From Flavihumibacter sp. UBA7668 (lineage in GTDB: Bacteria; Bacteroidota; Bacteroidia; Chitinophagales; Chitinophagaceae): a stretch of DNA of 64,000 nt. Shown here piece after piece: positions 42,482 to 51,552 of this stretch. Within the stretch, counting starts at the first letter, position 1. The number at the start of each line of letters is the position of its first letter. The position numbers and the translations under genes are program-made. The notes below the pieces were generated by a model. It was not told the origin of the DNA. It saw nothing but the letters and a program-made list of their open reading frames with translations, and ran no database searches. The stretch is from positions 62,001 to 126,000 of the forward strand of contig NZ_DLHM01000002.1 in assembly GCF_002483205.1 (NCBI RefSeq), written 5' to 3'.

Positions 42482-43843
42482 TCATTTTCCCATCGCCTGC
42501 AATACATCATATTTGGTTACTATATGATAGGTGCCCAATTCATCTTTACTGAGCACCGCCCCGTTCTCTTTGTTTATCAATGTGCTAAGCTTTTCAACCG
42601 GGGTGGTAAACTCAACCACAGGAAAGGCCTTTTCCATGAATTCTTCAATTTTTGCCTGCCGTATATCGGTATTCGAGAAGAGTTGCTGAAATAATCCCCC
42701 TTCAGTTACCGAACCAACGGGATTTCCCCCTTCAAAAACCGGAATATGTTCGATATCGTATTTCCGCATCAGTTCAACTGCCTCGGTAACCGTATTTTCC
42801 GGAGAAATGGTCACCAGTCGTTGTTTGATGCCCCTTCCATTTATTATATCGCGGAAGGTTTTCACTTCCATAAAACCCCGTTCCATCATCCATTGGTCGT
42901 TATAAATTTTTCCAACATACCGGCTGCCATGGTCATGAAAAATACAAACTACCAGATCATCCGGCTTCAGCCGGTCTTTCAATTGCATCAGTCCCTGTAT
43001 ACAGGAACCAGCACTATATCCACAAAACAAGCCCTCTTCTTTTGCGAGGCGGCGGGCCATGATGGCTCCCTCCTTATCTGTAACCTGCTCAAAATGATCA
43101 ATCACCGACATATCATAATTCTGTGGAACAAAATCCTCTCCAAACCCTTCTGATATATAGGGATGAACCTCCTTCATATCAATTTCACCCGTGCGGAAAT
43201 AGTTCGTTAATAGTGATCCATACACATCGATGGCCCAAATTTGAATGGCCGGATTCTTTTCTTTCAGGTACTGAGCTGTGCCGGTAATGGTGCCGCCTGT
43301 TCCTGCTGTACAAACCAAATGCGTGATTTTGCCATCCGTCTGTTTCCAGATTTCCGGTCCGGTTGTTTCATAGTGAGCCAGCCGGTTGGCCAGGTTGTCG
43401 TATTGATTAAAATGATAGGAGTTAGGAATTTCACGTGCCAGTCGCTGGGCTACTGAATAGTAAGAGCGCGGATCATCCGGTTCCACATTCGTTGGACAAA
43501 CAATCACTTCCGCACCCACGGCTTTAAGAATATCCATCTTTTCCTTACTCTGCTTATCTGTGGTGGTGAAAATACATTTGTACCCCTTTACCACTGCGGC
43601 CAGCGCCAATCCCATTCCGGTATTTCCGCTGGTACATTCGATGATGGTTCCACCCGGTTTGAGTTTTCCTTCCTGTTCTGCCACTTCCACCATCTTGAGT
43701 GCCATCCGGTCTTTAATGGAATTACCCGGATTGAAATAATCAACCTTGGCAAGGATGGTTCCCGGCACTGCTTTTGTAATTTTGTTTAAACGGATCAGTG
43801 GTGTATTACCAATTGTTTCAAGAATATTATTTTTTATATCCAT
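42482..43843 (-). CDS. Cystathionine beta-synthase (PLP domain plus CBS pair)
   Basis: A 453-aa PLP enzyme with a C-terminal CBS-domain pair. NILETIGNTPLIRLN is the family beginning; PLP is bound by Lys44 in NPGNSIKDRMA; SGNTGMGLA and GTGGTITGTA are phosphate sites. The CBS domains (about 330-453) contain VTISPENTVTEAVELMRKYDIEHIPVFEGGNPVGSVTE and VSTL-type repeats and could bind an adenosine ligand. It could also work as cysteine synthase. It lies some 11 kb from a gamma-lyase/CGS-type gene, the next transsulfuration step. Confidence 0.88.
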   Translation of the reverse strand: MDIKNNILETIGNTPLIRLNKITKAVPGTILAKVDYFNPGNSIKDRMALKMVEVAEQEGKLKPGGTIIECTSGNTGMGLALAAVVKGYKCIFTTTDKQSKEKMDILKAVGAEVIVCPTNVEPDDPRSYYSVAQRLAREIPNSYHFNQYDNLANRLAHYETTGPEIWKQTDGKITHLVCTAGTGGTITGTAQYLKEKNPAIQIWAIDVYGSLLTNYFRTGEIDMKEVHPYISEGFGEDFVPQNYDMSVIDHFEQVTDKEGAIMARRLAKEEGLFCGYSAGSCIQGLMQLKDRLKPDDLVVCIFHDHGSRYVGKIYNDQWMMERGFMEVKTFRDIINGRGIKQRLVTISPENTVTEAVELMRKYDIEHIPVFEGGNPVGSVTEGGLFQQLFSNTDIRQAKIEEFMEKAFPVVEFTTPVEKLSTLINKENGAVLSKDELGTYHIVTKYDVLQAMGK

Positions 43844-43890
43844 AGCATGCTGTTAGATGGCTGCTAAGGTACAATTTTAGAATCGCTGCA

Positions 43891-44541
43891 ATGAATGTCT
43901 ACTTTATACCGGGATTAGGTGCCGATAAGCGGGTGTTTAAACATATTGTATTACCCGATGGATTCGAAGTCCGGCATATCGAGTGGCTGCCTCCTGAAGC
44001 AGAAGAGTCACTTCCGCAGTATGCAAAACGACTGGCTGCGTTAATACCGGAAGAGGAACCCTGGTGCCTGGTTGGATTATCCTTTGGTGGTATGCTGGCA
44101 ACAGAAATCAGTAAAATGCGGCATCCTGAAAAAACAATTCTGATTGCCAGTATTCAATCTCCTGAAGAACTTCCTTTTTATTTTCGATGGGCTGCACCAT
44201 TGAACTTACATAAGATCCTTCCTGTCGGCTTATTTAAACAGGCATCCCTTGCCAAACGAATATTTACAACAGAAACGAAGGAAGATAAAGAACTTCTGAG
44301 AAAAATTATTGAAGAATCGGATCCGGTTTTTTTACGTTGGGCAATGGGCGCGATTATAAACTGGAAACCAGAACAGCCCGCCGGAAAGCTCTATCATATT
44401 CATGGCACAGGCGACCGTTTATTGCCCATTCGATATACGCGTCCCACACATCTTATTAACGGTGCAGGCCATTTAATGGTGATGAATCGCGCAGTAGAAA
44501 TAAACAAAACCCTGGCGGCTATTCTGGCGGATAAAAAATAG
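43891..44541 (+). CDS. Alpha/beta hydrolase
   Basis: A 216-aa alpha/beta hydrolase. The nucleophile elbow GLSFGG places Ser64; a GD at the C-terminal HIHGTGDRLLPIRY supplies the acid and the catalytic His is in GAGHLMVMN. IPGLGADKRVFKHI at the start is the oxyanion loop. It has no signal peptide. It is divergent from the cystathionine beta-synthase gene and precedes tex. Substrate not predictable. Confidence 0.88.
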   Translation: MNVYFIPGLGADKRVFKHIVLPDGFEVRHIEWLPPEAEESLPQYAKRLAALIPEEEPWCLVGLSFGGMLATEISKMRHPEKTILIASIQSPEELPFYFRWAAPLNLHKILPVGLFKQASLAKRIFTTETKEDKELLRKIIEESDPVFLRWAMGAIINWKPEQPAGKLYHIHGTGDRLLPIRYTRPTHLINGAGHLMVMNRAVEINKTLAAILADKK

Positions 44542-44566
44542 TGGTTTTTTTGATGTTTCATCCGGC

Positions 44567-44574
44567 TATATTTG
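44567..44574 (+). promoter_or_regulatory. -7 promoter motif for tex
   Basis: TATATTTG followed by C fits TAnnTTTG, 19 bases before the ATG at 44594. TTTG at 44549 could be part of the -33 region but is rather close. Confidence 0.75.
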
Positions 44575-44593
44575 CGGTCCGAAATCAGTGTAT

Positions 44594-46861
44594 ATGGATC
44601 CAAGATATTTGCCCGTCATTGCCCAGAAATTGTCCCTCTCCGGAAAACAGGTAAACAATGTGTATAATCTGCAGGCAGAAGGTGCTACTGTGCCTTTTAT
44701 GGCCCGTTATCGCAAAGAAGCGACCGGTAATCTGGATGAAGTGGTAATCAACTCCATTGTTGAAGAAATTGCGTATTTCTCCGATCTTGAAAAACGGAAG
44801 GAAACCGTTGTCAAAACAATTGACGGATTAGGTAAATTAACACCGGAATTAGCACAGAAAATCGAAGCCTGCGTCAATGCTACCGAACTGGAAGATATTT
44901 ATCTGCCTTACAAACCAAAACGTAAAACAAGAGCCACTCAGGCAATTGAAAAAGGTCTGGAACCTTTGGCTGAACTGCTGTTGTTACAGGGGAAGGAAGA
45001 TCCTTCAATTGCTGCAGCAGCTTATGTAAAAGGTGAAGTGAAAGATGTTAAAGAAGCCTTACAGGGTGCACGTGATATTATTGCAGAACGGGTGGCTGAA
45101 CACCAGGAAGCACGTACCGCTATCAGAAATCAGTTCGCATCATCTGCCCAATTGGTTTCAAGAGTCCTGAGTTCTAAAAAAGAAGAAGCAGATGCGCAGA
45201 AATACCGCGATTATTTCGAATTTTCAGAAGAGCTTTCCAAATGCCCTTCTCATCGAATGATGGCAATACGCCGTGGTGAAAAAGAAGGTTTTTTGCTGAT
45301 GGATATCAATATTGAAAAAGCGACTGCAGTAGAAACCCTGGAGGATATTTTTATTAAACATTCATCCGCTGCGGCAGAAGAAATTAAACTGGCAATTGCT
45401 GATAGTTTTGACCGATTATTAAAACCATCGATAGAAAATGAGTTCCGCCTTAATTCAAAAACAGCGGCTGATGAAGAAGCAATTCAGGTATTTGCAGAAA
45501 ATCTAAGGCAGTTGCTGCTGGCTTCTCCGCTCGGTTCAAAACGAGTGCTGGCGCTGGATCCGGGCTATCGTACCGGATGTAAACTGGTATGCCTGGATGC
45601 CCAGGGTAATTTGGTTCATACAACTACTATTTATCCCCATCCTCCGCAAAATGACTGGCAGAAAAGTGTTCAGGTCTTACAGCAATTGGTAAAACAATAT
45701 GATATTGAAGCAATCGGCATAGGGAATGGAACAGCCGGACGTGAAACGGAATCCCTGGCCAGATCCATCGACTTTGGAAAACCGGTCAGTGTGTTTCAGG
45801 TGAATGAAAGCGGAGCTTCCATCTATTCCGCCTCCGAAGTGGCAAGAGAAGAATTTCCGGAACAGGATATTACCGTTCGGGGTGCCGTGAGTATCGGCCG
45901 CCGTTTATTGGACCCGCTTAGTGAACTGGTGAAAATTGATGCCAAATCAATCGGAGTGGGACAATACCAGCATGATGTAAACCAGCCTCGCCTGAAAGAA
46001 AGTCTGGATAGAGTAGTGGAAAGCTGTGTAAACCATGTTGGCGTTGATCTGAATACAGCCAGTAAACATTTGCTGATGTATGTATCCGGACTCAGTGCCA
46101 CACTGGCTAAAAATATTGTGGAATACCGATTGAAAAATGGTCCTTTTAAATCAAGGGAGGAAGTGAAAAAAGTAAGCCTGATGGGGCCTAAAACCTTTGA
46201 ACAGTGTGCCGGTTTTTTACGCATCCGCGAAGCTATAAATCCATTGGATAACAGTGCGGTTCATCCGGAAGCCTATCATGTGGTGGAAGCCATGGCGAAA
46301 GACCTGAATTGCAGTGTCGTAGAACTCATTGGTCAGCCTGCAATCGGTAAACAAATCAATAGAAAAAAATACATATCGGAATCAATTGGTGAATTTACCA
46401 TTGAGGACATTATCAAGGAACTGGAAAAGCCGGGTCGTGATCCGCGTGCTCCCATTGAAGAGTTCCGGTTTGAAGACAGTATCAAATCAATGGAAGATGT
46501 AAAAGTAGGTATGGTGGTTCCAGGTATTGTAACCAATATTACCAAGTTCGGTGTGTTTGTTGATATTGGTGTTAAGCAGGACGGACTGGTTCATATTTCT
46601 CAACTCAGTGATTCCTTTGTTAGTGATCCGGCCGAAGTGGTGAAATTGCAACAAAAAGTAACCGTTACTGTTACCGAAGTTGATCTGGCGAGGAAGCGGA
46701 TTGGTTTGTCGATGAAAAAGGAAAAAAGAGATACAAAGGAGAAGGGAGAAAGGAGAGGAGATAGAGGAGAGAGGAAAGGGGACAAGGCAGAGGGGAAAAA
46801 GGAGACGGGAGTGGATGATTTTCAGAGTAAGCTGAATGCATTGAAAAATCGCTTTAAATAA
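44594..46861 (+). CDS. tex: Tex family RNA-binding transcription accessory protein
   Basis: A 755-aa Tex protein: N-terminal helical domain (KQVNNVYNLQAEGATVPFMARYRKEATGNLDE), YqgF/RNase-H-like domain (LALDPGYRTGCKLVCLD, GIGNGTAGRETE, QVNESGASIYSASEVAREEFP), helix-hairpin-helix domain (LLMYVSGLSATLAKNIVEYRLKNGPFKSREEV) and C-terminal S1 RNA-binding domain (VGMVVPGIVTNITKFGVFVDIGVKQDGLVHISQL). A lysine/glutamate/arginine-rich tail of about 45 residues (codons near 46735-46810) is a purine-rich low-complexity run. The ATG at 44594 is preferred over a GTG at 44588. Confidence 0.95.
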   Translation: MDPRYLPVIAQKLSLSGKQVNNVYNLQAEGATVPFMARYRKEATGNLDEVVINSIVEEIAYFSDLEKRKETVVKTIDGLGKLTPELAQKIEACVNATELEDIYLPYKPKRKTRATQAIEKGLEPLAELLLLQGKEDPSIAAAAYVKGEVKDVKEALQGARDIIAERVAEHQEARTAIRNQFASSAQLVSRVLSSKKEEADAQKYRDYFEFSEELSKCPSHRMMAIRRGEKEGFLLMDINIEKATAVETLEDIFIKHSSAAAEEIKLAIADSFDRLLKPSIENEFRLNSKTAADEEAIQVFAENLRQLLLASPLGSKRVLALDPGYRTGCKLVCLDAQGNLVHTTTIYPHPPQNDWQKSVQVLQQLVKQYDIEAIGIGNGTAGRETESLARSIDFGKPVSVFQVNESGASIYSASEVAREEFPEQDITVRGAVSIGRRLLDPLSELVKIDAKSIGVGQYQHDVNQPRLKESLDRVVESCVNHVGVDLNTASKHLLMYVSGLSATLAKNIVEYRLKNGPFKSREEVKKVSLMGPKTFEQCAGFLRIREAINPLDNSAVHPEAYHVVEAMAKDLNCSVVELIGQPAIGKQINRKKYISESIGEFTIEDIIKELEKPGRDPRAPIEEFRFEDSIKSMEDVKVGMVVPGIVTNITKFGVFVDIGVKQDGLVHISQLSDSFVSDPAEVVKLQQKVTVTVTEVDLARKRIGLSMKKEKRDTKEKGERRGDRGERKGDKAEGKKETGVDDFQSKLNALKNRFK
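46735..46806 (+). repeat. Purine-rich low-complexity run within the tex 3' end
   Basis: GGAGAAAGG-like units encode the KGERRGDRGERKGDKAEGKKE tail. The run has the same composition as the stop-abutting tags but is in frame, so the repeat seems to have been absorbed into the coding sequence. Confidence 0.7.
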
Positions 46862-46868
46862 TTCAATA

Positions 46869-46920
46869 TACCACTTTTAGGTGATGGGGAAAACACCCTT
46901 ACCAAAGGTGGTTTTTCTTT
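46869..46920 (+). terminator. Terminator after tex
   Basis: An imperfect hairpin with outer arms ACCACTTT (46869-46876) and AAAGGTGG and inner GGTGATGGG / CCCTTACC, followed by TTTTTCTTT. It ends the tex mRNA. Confidence 0.7.
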
Positions 46921-46943
46921 AAATTAAGTTCATATTGAAGTGC

Positions 46944-46951
46944 TAGGTTTG
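46944..46951 (+). promoter_or_regulatory. -7 promoter motif for a small ORF
   Basis: TAGGTTTG followed by C fits TAnnTTTG exactly; the ATG at 46969 is 17 bases downstream. Confidence 0.6.
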
Positions 46952-46968
46952 CATTTCAACCTTTTGCT

Positions 46969-47121
46969 ATGTTAGTTTACCTCTTTACACCACTTGATCA
47001 GGCAAACCTGGAAAAAGCCCTTTATCCGGTTCTTCCTGCCTGCCTTCTTTTGCTTGGTTTTCTGGTTTTGACTGTGATAATTTCTTTAGGAATTAAAAAT
47101 AAAATCAGAACCCATCGGTGA
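46969..47121 (+). CDS. Small single-pass membrane protein (50 aa)
   Basis: The ORF reads MLVYLFTPLDQANLEKALYP, then a hydrophobic helix PVLPACLLLLGFLVLTVIISLG and a basic tail KNKIRTHR ending in TGA. The positive residues after the helix suit an N-out/C-in orientation. A perfect -7 motif precedes it and it sits between the tex terminator and the aminotransferase gene (35 bases upstream of its ATG). No family recognised. Small proteins of this kind are easily missed. Confidence 0.5.
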   Translation: MLVYLFTPLDQANLEKALYPVLPACLLLLGFLVLTVIISLGIKNKIRTHR

Positions 47122-47155
47122 TTGCGTTGTAAGTTTACCGGTCAAACGGGAACCT

Positions 47156-48010
47156 ATGTCGCATGTATTATTGGAAGATGGACAATTTTACCGGGATGAT
47201 AAATTGATGATTGGTGCCAATAACCGTGGATTGCGGTACGGAGATGGTATTTTCGAAACAATGAAGGTGAATAAGGGGCAGATCCAATTGGCCGACTTTC
47301 ATATGCAACGCCTGTTTTCAGCACTTTCCCTGCTTCAGTTTGATTGTCCATCTTATTTTACTCCGGAATATCTAAAAGACAGAATCTTACAACTGGTTCA
47401 TCGCAATGGCCACTCTGATCTGGCAAGGGTGCGGCTGATGATACACCGTGGTAATGGTGGATTATATGATGCTATCAGTCATTTCCCCCATCATATTATT
47501 CAAAGCTGGTCGCTTCCTGCTGCCAATCATTCATGGAATGAAAATGGATTGGTACTGGGTTTTCATCGCATAGCACAGAAACCAATGGATCTTTTGGCGA
47601 ATGCAAAAACGAATAATTATCTGCCTTATGTAATGGGTGCATTAAATGCAAAAAAAGAAAAATGGAATGATGCAATTATTTTTAATGCAGCAGGACGAAT
47701 TGCAGATTGTACCATCGCCAATTTGTTTACAGTAAAAGATGGCATCATACGTACACCTGCCGCTACAGAAGGCCCCGTACTGGGTGTTATGCGCCGTTTT
47801 CTTATGGGATTCTGTAGGGAAAATGGCCTTGACATGCAGGAGTCGGCCCTTTCTGAATCCGATTTATTGGAAGCCGATGAATTGTTTTTAACCAATTCCA
47901 GTTATGGAATAAGATGGGTTGGTAGTCTGGAGAATAAAAACTATGTAAATCAATTCAGCAGCCTGCTTTATAGAGATGCCATCCGCCCCTTATTTAAAAT
48001 TGCCCGGTAG
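47156..48010 (+). CDS. Class IV aminotransferase (aminodeoxychorismate lyase-like)
   Basis: A 284-aa fold-type IV PLP enzyme. RGLRYGDGIFETMKV near the N-terminus, PLP-binding Lys151 in LLANAKTNNYLPYVMG, and FNAAGRIADCTIANLFTVKDG with the tail LFLTNSSYGIRWV are typical of the pabC/ilvE/dat group. The branch could be aminodeoxychorismate lyase (folate) or D-amino acid/branched-chain transaminase; the folE gene nearby makes the folate role plausible. Start ATG at 47156. Confidence 0.85.
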   Translation: MSHVLLEDGQFYRDDKLMIGANNRGLRYGDGIFETMKVNKGQIQLADFHMQRLFSALSLLQFDCPSYFTPEYLKDRILQLVHRNGHSDLARVRLMIHRGNGGLYDAISHFPHHIIQSWSLPAANHSWNENGLVLGFHRIAQKPMDLLANAKTNNYLPYVMGALNAKKEKWNDAIIFNAAGRIADCTIANLFTVKDGIIRTPAATEGPVLGVMRRFLMGFCRENGLDMQESALSESDLLEADELFLTNSSYGIRWVGSLENKNYVNQFSSLLYRDAIRPLFKIAR

Positions 48011-48055
48011 TTGAACCAAGCTATATTTTCTTTGTTAATTGGATAAACAATTCAG

Positions 48056-49366
48056 ATGCCAGGGGCAGGAAAAATAGTGATTTGCTGGTTTCGTCGCGAT
48101 TTAAGGCTGGAGGACAATGCCGCATTGTATCATGCATTGCGTTCCGGGTTTCCTGTGCTGCCTGTTTTTATTTTTGATAAAAATATTCTGGACGATCTGG
48201 AGGATAAATCCGATAAAAGAGTGTTGTTCATTTATCAGATGCTCGAACGGATGCAACAACAGTTAATCAAGCTTGGCAGTAGTCTGGATATTCGATATGG
48301 TTCACCGATTGATATATATAAATCGCTCATTAAAACGTATTCGATTGAAGCCGTTTATACCAATCATGATTATGAACCCTATGCCCTTGAGCGCGATACC
48401 GCAATTGCGGAATTCCTGAAAACGCAGGGGGTTAATTTTCACAGCTTTAAGGATCAGGTCATTTTTGAAAAACTGGAAGTGGTAAAAGACGATGGATCTC
48501 CATATACTATATTCACTCCCTATTCAAGAAAGTGGAAAGCAAAACTGAATGCGTTTTATTTGAAATCGTATCCAACAAAAAAATACCTTAGCGCCTTCCT
48601 TCAATTATCACCAATACCTGTTCCTGATTTGAACGAAATTGGTTTTGAAAAAACCAGTTTTTCATTTCCCGAAAAAGATCTTGATACAGAGCTGGTAAAA
48701 AAATATTCAGATAATCGGGATATTCCTTCTATACGAGGAACATCAAGATTGGGGATACATCTTCGTTTTGGTACAATCAGTATCAGAACACTGGCAAGAC
48801 AAGCACAGAAGCTGAATGAAACTTATCTGAATGAGCTTATCTGGCGTGATTTTTACCATATGATTTTGTGGAATTTTCCCCGGGTTGGGAAAGGGCTTGC
48901 ATTTAAGGCTGAATACGATCGCATCCAGTGGAGAAATAAGGAAGAAGAATTTGCTGCATGGTGCGAAGGACGAACAGGTTATCCCATTGTAGATGCCGGT
49001 ATGCGGGAATTGAATGAAACAGGTTTTATGCACAATCGGGTGCGAATGGTGGTTGCTTCTTTTCTTACCAAACATTTGCTGATCGACTGGAGATGGGGAG
49101 AAGCCTACTTCGCAAAAAAATTACTCGATTATGACCTGGCTGCCAATAATGGCGGATGGCAATGGGCTGCCGGAAGCGGTTGCGATGCGGCGCCTTATTT
49201 CAGAATTTTTAATCCCTATCTGCAAACCAAAAAATTCGATCCGCAGGGGAAATACATACACCAATGGGTACCTGAATTAAATGAATTAAACTATCCATTA
49301 CCAATTGTAGACCATGAACTGGCCCGGAAACGTTGTCTCGAAACTTATTCTGCAGCTATCCGTTGA
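48056..49366 (+). CDS. phr: Deoxyribodipyrimidine photolyase (cryptochrome/photolyase family)
   Basis: A 436-aa FAD enzyme that splits cyclobutane pyrimidine dimers with blue light. The N-terminal antenna-binding alpha/beta domain starts VICWFRRDLRLEDNAALYHAL; the FAD/DNA domain has GTSRLGIHLRFGTISIR, LNELIWRDFYHMILWNFP, WCEGRTGYPIVDAGMRELNETGFMHNRVRM and WRWGEAYFAKKLLDYDLAANNGGWQWAAGSGCDAAPYFRIFNP. It overlaps the mqnD gene tail to tail by 22 bases. Confidence 0.95.
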   Translation: MPGAGKIVICWFRRDLRLEDNAALYHALRSGFPVLPVFIFDKNILDDLEDKSDKRVLFIYQMLERMQQQLIKLGSSLDIRYGSPIDIYKSLIKTYSIEAVYTNHDYEPYALERDTAIAEFLKTQGVNFHSFKDQVIFEKLEVVKDDGSPYTIFTPYSRKWKAKLNAFYLKSYPTKKYLSAFLQLSPIPVPDLNEIGFEKTSFSFPEKDLDTELVKKYSDNRDIPSIRGTSRLGIHLRFGTISIRTLARQAQKLNETYLNELIWRDFYHMILWNFPRVGKGLAFKAEYDRIQWRNKEEEFAAWCEGRTGYPIVDAGMRELNETGFMHNRVRMVVASFLTKHLLIDWRWGEAYFAKKLLDYDLAANNGGWQWAAGSGCDAAPYFRIFNPYLQTKKFDPQGKYIHQWVPELNELNYPLPIVDHELARKRCLETYSAAIR

Positions 49367-50148
49367 TGCACTTCTTCCAGTTTTGAAACCGCTTTTTTAC
49401 CCGCTTCTCCAAGGGAAAGAGAGTAGTCATTTACATATAGTTGGATATGCTGCCGCATTACATCTTCACTCATTTCCTGTGCATGGAGAGAAACAAAATC
49501 AGAGAGCTGAGGATAATTTGACCAACTATATCGTATGCTTTTTTGAATGAGCTCCGTTATAATGGTATCATATTCTTTAGGTTGATCTTTCCTTATTACA
49601 ATTCCGCCCAATGGAATGGGGCAGTTCAGTTCTTTTTCCCAATACGCACCGAGGTCCAGTAATTTAATCAGCCCTTTGTCCTGATACGTGAACCGGTTTT
49701 CATGTATGATTACACCAGCATCCACTGTTCCTGAAATTACCGCCTCTTCAATTTCATGAAAGAGGGTGAATTCTTTGAATTGTGCATCCGGAAATGCCAT
49801 GGAAAAAAGCAGGTGAGCGGTGGTGTTTTTACCGGGGATGGCAACTTTCAACCGGGGAATTTCAGTAAGTTCAACTTGTTTTTTGGATATCAATAAAGGC
49901 CCAACGCCAAATCCGAGTGCTCCACCAGCATCCAGCATCCGATACTTGTCTTTTATAAGCGGCCAAACACCATAACTGATTTTACTTAGTTCTAAACGTC
50001 CTTCCAATGCCCATTCATTCAGGGTTTGCACATCTTCCATTACTGTATTGAACTGAAGCCCTTCAGTATCAATTTTTCCATTCACCATTGCGTCAAAGAT
50101 GAAGGTGTCATTCGGGCAGGGAGAAAAAGCCAATCCAATCTTCGCCAT
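49345..50148 (-). CDS. mqnD: 1,4-dihydroxy-6-naphthoate synthase (MqnD)
   Basis: A 267-aa enzyme of the futalosine menaquinone pathway, which makes 1,4-dihydroxy-6-naphthoate from cyclic dehypoxanthinyl futalosine. It has a periplasmic-binding-like fold without signal: IGLAFSPCPNDTFIFDAMVNGKID, SKISYGVWPLI, GALGFGVGPLLIS, and HENRFTYQDKGLIKLLDLGAYWE are the family signatures. Downstream of mqnB on the same strand (84 bp gap holding a repeat tract). Confidence 0.95.
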   Translation of the reverse strand: MAKIGLAFSPCPNDTFIFDAMVNGKIDTEGLQFNTVMEDVQTLNEWALEGRLELSKISYGVWPLIKDKYRMLDAGGALGFGVGPLLISKKQVELTEIPRLKVAIPGKNTTAHLLFSMAFPDAQFKEFTLFHEIEEAVISGTVDAGVIIHENRFTYQDKGLIKLLDLGAYWEKELNCPIPLGGIVIRKDQPKEYDTIITELIQKSIRYSWSNYPQLSDFVSLHAQEMSEDVMRQHIQLYVNDYSLSLGEAGKKAVSKLEEVHQRIAAE

Positions 50149-50181
50149 GAAATTCTGTTATAAGTAAATTCATTTAATATT

Positions 50182-50232
50182 TTCACCTCTCACCTCTCTC
50201 CTTTCACCTCTCACCTTTCACCTTCTCACCTT
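50182..50232 (-). repeat. GGTGAAA/GGTGAGA repeat directly after the mqnB stop
   Basis: On the minus strand, after the TAG at 50235-50233, AAGGTGAGAAGGTGAAAGG and further GGTGAGA/GGTGAAA units run to about 50182. Purine-rich on the coding strand. Confidence 0.85.
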
Positions 50233-50889
50233 CTACAGTCCTTCCAACAACCGAACCAGCACCTTGTTCAGATTATCAATCGCAAGCGGAAGATTCCATT
50301 TCTTTTTATTGCGCTCTCCAACCAGATTGGATACACTTCGCAGTTGCATAAAAGGAATATTTTCCTGCAAACAAACATAATGCAGGGCAGCCCCCTCCAT
50401 AGTTTCCAGGGTAGGATGGTAGAATTCCAGGTATTCCTGTATTCTTTTTTTGGACGTACTGATTTCGTTGACGGTGATGGCCGTCACTTTTTTCAGCCGG
50501 CTTCTTTTTAAGAGCGTCTTGTTTGGATTAATCAGCATTGATTGTTTGAAAGGTGCTTCATTGCTGGCAGCAAGCCCCATTTCAAATATGTTTTGAAATC
50601 CTGTTTTTGCCTGAACCCCCAAATCGGCCAATGCCTCCTTGTGCACGGCAAAAACGGTACCCTGCTCAATTGTTGAATCAAAACAGCCGGCTACCCCTGC
50701 CTGAATGATCAATTCAGGGCGTTTATGTTGCAGGTACCTGGTAATAGCATAGGTAGCTGAAACAGCTCCAACTCCGGTAATCAGGATGTCAACATCGAAG
50801 TCTATATGAACTAATTTTTCCGTTTGAGCCAGATGGTCGGTAAATGGAGCAATTTCCGCGGCAGTTGCTGCAACAAGTAAACAATGCAT
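50233..50889 (-). CDS. mqnB: Futalosine hydrolase (MqnB)
   Basis: A 218-aa nucleosidase of the MTA/SAH-phosphorylase fold that removes hypoxanthine from futalosine. ILITGVGAVSATYAITRYLQ, IIQAGVAGCFDSTIEQGTVFAVHKEALADLG, ETMEGAALHYVCLQENIPFMQLRSVSNLVGERNKKKWNL are the active-site strands. It lies directly upstream of mqnD on the same strand; both are futalosine-route genes. Confidence 0.93.
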   Translation of the reverse strand: MHCLLVAATAAEIAPFTDHLAQTEKLVHIDFDVDILITGVGAVSATYAITRYLQHKRPELIIQAGVAGCFDSTIEQGTVFAVHKEALADLGVQAKTGFQNIFEMGLAASNEAPFKQSMLINPNKTLLKRSRLKKVTAITVNEISTSKKRIQEYLEFYHPTLETMEGAALHYVCLQENIPFMQLRSVSNLVGERNKKKWNLPLAIDNLNKVLVRLLEGL

Positions 50890-50943
50890 GTCCGATTGGT
50901 TTGGCGCAAATGTCGGGAATCCTGATAAATCACCATGATTGCC

Positions 50944-50951
50944 TAGATTTG
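50944..50951 (+). promoter_or_regulatory. -7 promoter motif upstream of the pterin synthase gene
   Basis: TAGATTTG fits TAnnTTTG. It is 129 bases before the ATG at 51081, giving an unusually long leader for this genome; no riboswitch was recognised in it. Confidence 0.45.
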
Positions 50952-51080
50952 TCAGCAGAAGGATTCGGTTTTTATTATTTTTTGAACAATTCAGAATCCA
51001 TTCTGTTAAACTTTCAAGACTAAATACTTAAACAGTTTAATCGGCACACTTCCGATTCGCTGTTGGGGAAACTCATCCAT

Positions 51081-51497
51081 ATGACTAAAAAAGTTGCGAT
51101 TTACAGAAAGGAACATTTTAATGCTGCCCATCGGCTTTACCGGTCAGATTGGGATGATGCCCAGAATTTTGAAGTTTTTGGCAAATGCAGCTATCCGCAT
51201 TATCATGGACACAATTATGATTTGGAAGTAAAAGTGTTGGGTGAACCCGATCCCGTTACAGGTTTTGTGATGGATATGAAACTGCTGTCTGACATTATTC
51301 AACGGGAAGTGCTGAATCAGTTTGATCATCGCAACCTGAATTTGGATACACCCTATTTTAAGGAAAAGAATCCAACAGCAGAAAATATTGCAGTGGTCAT
51401 TTATGATCTCCTGCGTCCCCATATCGATCCAAAACACGAGTTGGGGATCCGTTTGTTTGAAACAGAACGAAATTTTGTAGAATACCCGGGGAAGTAG
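51081..51497 (+). CDS. 6-pyruvoyltetrahydropterin/6-carboxytetrahydropterin synthase
   Basis: A 138-aa T-fold enzyme. Zinc ligands are His17 (FNAAHRL), His42 and His44 (HYHGHNYDLEV); the catalytic Cys36 sits in KCSYPHYHGHNY, spacing like eukaryotic PTPS (C-x5-HGHNY), whereas QueD has C-x3-HGH. DHRNLN and PTAENIAVVIYD follow. It makes a pterin from dihydroneopterin triphosphate, the product of the FolE gene 55 bp downstream. ATG at 51081 gives a normal N-terminus; a TTG at 51063 is unlikely. Confidence 0.92.
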   Translation: MTKKVAIYRKEHFNAAHRLYRSDWDDAQNFEVFGKCSYPHYHGHNYDLEVKVLGEPDPVTGFVMDMKLLSDIIQREVLNQFDHRNLNLDTPYFKEKNPTAENIAVVIYDLLRPHIDPKHELGIRLFETERNFVEYPGK

Positions 51498-51526
51498 GAA
51501 GTGGGAAGTGGGAAGTGGGAAGTGGA
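51498..51526 (+). repeat. (GGAAGTG)n repeat directly after the stop
   Basis: The TAG at 51495-51497 is embedded in GAAGTAG GAAGTGG GAAGTGG units, so the stop codon itself looks like a variant of the heptamer. It lies in the 55-base gap before folE. Confidence 0.85.
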
Positions 51527-51552
51527 GATGAAAAATTTTAAAATTTTGATTG

